A stretch of 5,626 nucleotides of DNA from contig JAISZZ010000053.1 in assembly GCA_031284385.1 (NCBI GenBank), positions 1 through 5,626 of the forward strand, written 5' to 3'. The notes under the pieces are model-generated. The model was not told the origin of the DNA and searched no databases. It saw only the letters and a list, made by a program, of their open reading frames with translations. Shown here one piece after another: positions 5,103-5,626 of this stretch. The translations under genes were made by a program, and so were the position numbers. Each line of letters begins with the position of its first letter. The first letter of the stretch is position 1. The DNA is from Treponema sp. GTDB taxonomy: Bacteria; Spirochaetota; Spirochaetia; Treponematales; Breznakiellaceae.

Positions 5103-5626
5103 ATGGCAATAGAAACAGGATTATATCTTTATCCATGGGAAATAGAGGATATAGGCGCATTTAAAAATGACTACGCCTCTATAGGTTGTACCGGAATGGC
5201 TCCCGCCCTCAGCTACCATCACGGGAACGCGCTAATCGCTCGTACAGGCCGCTTCAAAAACATTCCCGAATCGGCGGTGAGTTTTTTCCCCGAAAACAAA
5301 CTCTACGGTGATATAAAGGCGGAAGTACATTCCGAAGCCGCCCGCACCGGTGTGGTAAAGTCGCTACGCGACTGGTGTGCCGGTACGGGACGGGCTTTTT
5401 CAGGCTGGATAGTGCTTTTACATAATTCAACGCAGGGCGGGCGGCATCCTGATGTATGCATCGAAAACCTGTTCGGCGACAAATACTATCACGCGCTTTG
5501 CCCATCCCATCCTGAAACACGATGTTATGCGCGCGCGCTGGTAACGGATATCTGCGGACAGTTTTCGCCAGACAGTTTGATAATGGAGGCGATTACCTTG
5601 CAGCCGGCACAGCATGGCGCTCATCA
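5103..5626 (+). CDS. Uncharacterised TIM-barrel, glycosidase-like protein, N-terminal part
   Basis: The frame is open from ATG 5103 to the window edge: 174 codons, with the C-terminus outside. The start MAIETGLYLYPWEIEDIG fits a family of uncharacterised proteins, from memory often annotated as hypothetical or alpha-amylase/glycoside-hydrolase-like, that open with a YLYPW(D/E) strand and continue with A.SYHHG (here 36-41), a GW..LLHNS..G..HP block (101-116), ENLFGDKYYHALCPSHPETRCYARAL (121-146) and a strand ending in an acidic residue (LIMEA, Glu162). The alternation of strands and helices fits a TIM barrel. His107-Asn108 and Glu162 are candidate active-site positions, by position only. The Shine-Dalgarno site is poor (AAAGAAAA). 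Substrate and reaction are unknown. It is separated from the deacylase operon by 447 bases, so co-function is possible but not shown. Confidence 0.7.
   Translation, partial: MAIETGLYLYPWEIEDIGAFKNDYASIGCTGMAPALSYHHGNALIARTGRFKNIPESAVSFFPENKLYGDIKAEVHSEAARTGVVKSLRDWCAGTGRAFSGWIVLLHNSTQGGRHPDVCIENLFGDKYYHALCPSHPETRCYARALVTDICGQFSPDSLIMEAITLQPAQHGAH

Noticed and set aside
5254..5624. Two - strand frames at the right end
   Set aside because: They lie opposite the TIM-barrel gene, whose conserved motifs are clear in the + frame.

Overview
This 5.6 kb window is bacterial. It holds the end of one gene, a broken insertion-sequence gene, two complete genes in one transcription unit, and the start of a further gene, all on the + strand. 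The gene content (GntP-type permease, sodium:solute symporter, D-aminoacylase-type amidohydrolase) suits an anaerobic or gut-type bacterium that lives on amino acids, organic acids or modified amino acids; Synergistota-like bacteria are one possibility. That taxonomic guess rests on gene types only and is weak.

Layout. Positions 1-318 are the last 105 codons of a GntP-family permease. Positions 319-769 appear noncoding and hold an unusual run of perfect inverted repeats, including a cloverleaf-like 89-base unit. Positions 770-1468 are the 3' part of an ISNCY-like transposase gene, cut at its 5' end and broken by two in-frame stops. A short AT-rich leader with a strong ribosome binding site then leads into a sodium:solute symporter (1537-3042). 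Eight bases after its stop begins an N-acyl-D-amino-acid deacylase family enzyme (3051-4655), which keeps all the metal-ligand positions expected for the family. A perfect 11-bp hairpin lies inside its first codons. Positions 4656-5102 are an AT-rich, mostly noncoding stretch with a possible promoter, small hairpins, and what may be a scrap of a membrane protein. From 5103 to the window edge runs the N-terminal part of a protein resembling uncharacterised TIM-barrel, glycosidase-like proteins.

How the parts work together. The symporter and deacylase very probably form a two-gene operon: Na+-coupled uptake of an N-acylated (D-)amino acid or related amide, then hydrolysis to the free amino acid and carboxylate. 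The flanking GntP permease (a family that includes the D-serine carrier DsdX) and the TIM-barrel protein may belong to the same catabolic neighbourhood, but the transposase remnant and the long gaps separate them from the operon. No complete new system is evident. The items most worth checking are the nested inverted repeats at 369-655, the hairpin at 3093-3120, and the TIM-barrel protein with its in-frame hydrophobic upstream segment.
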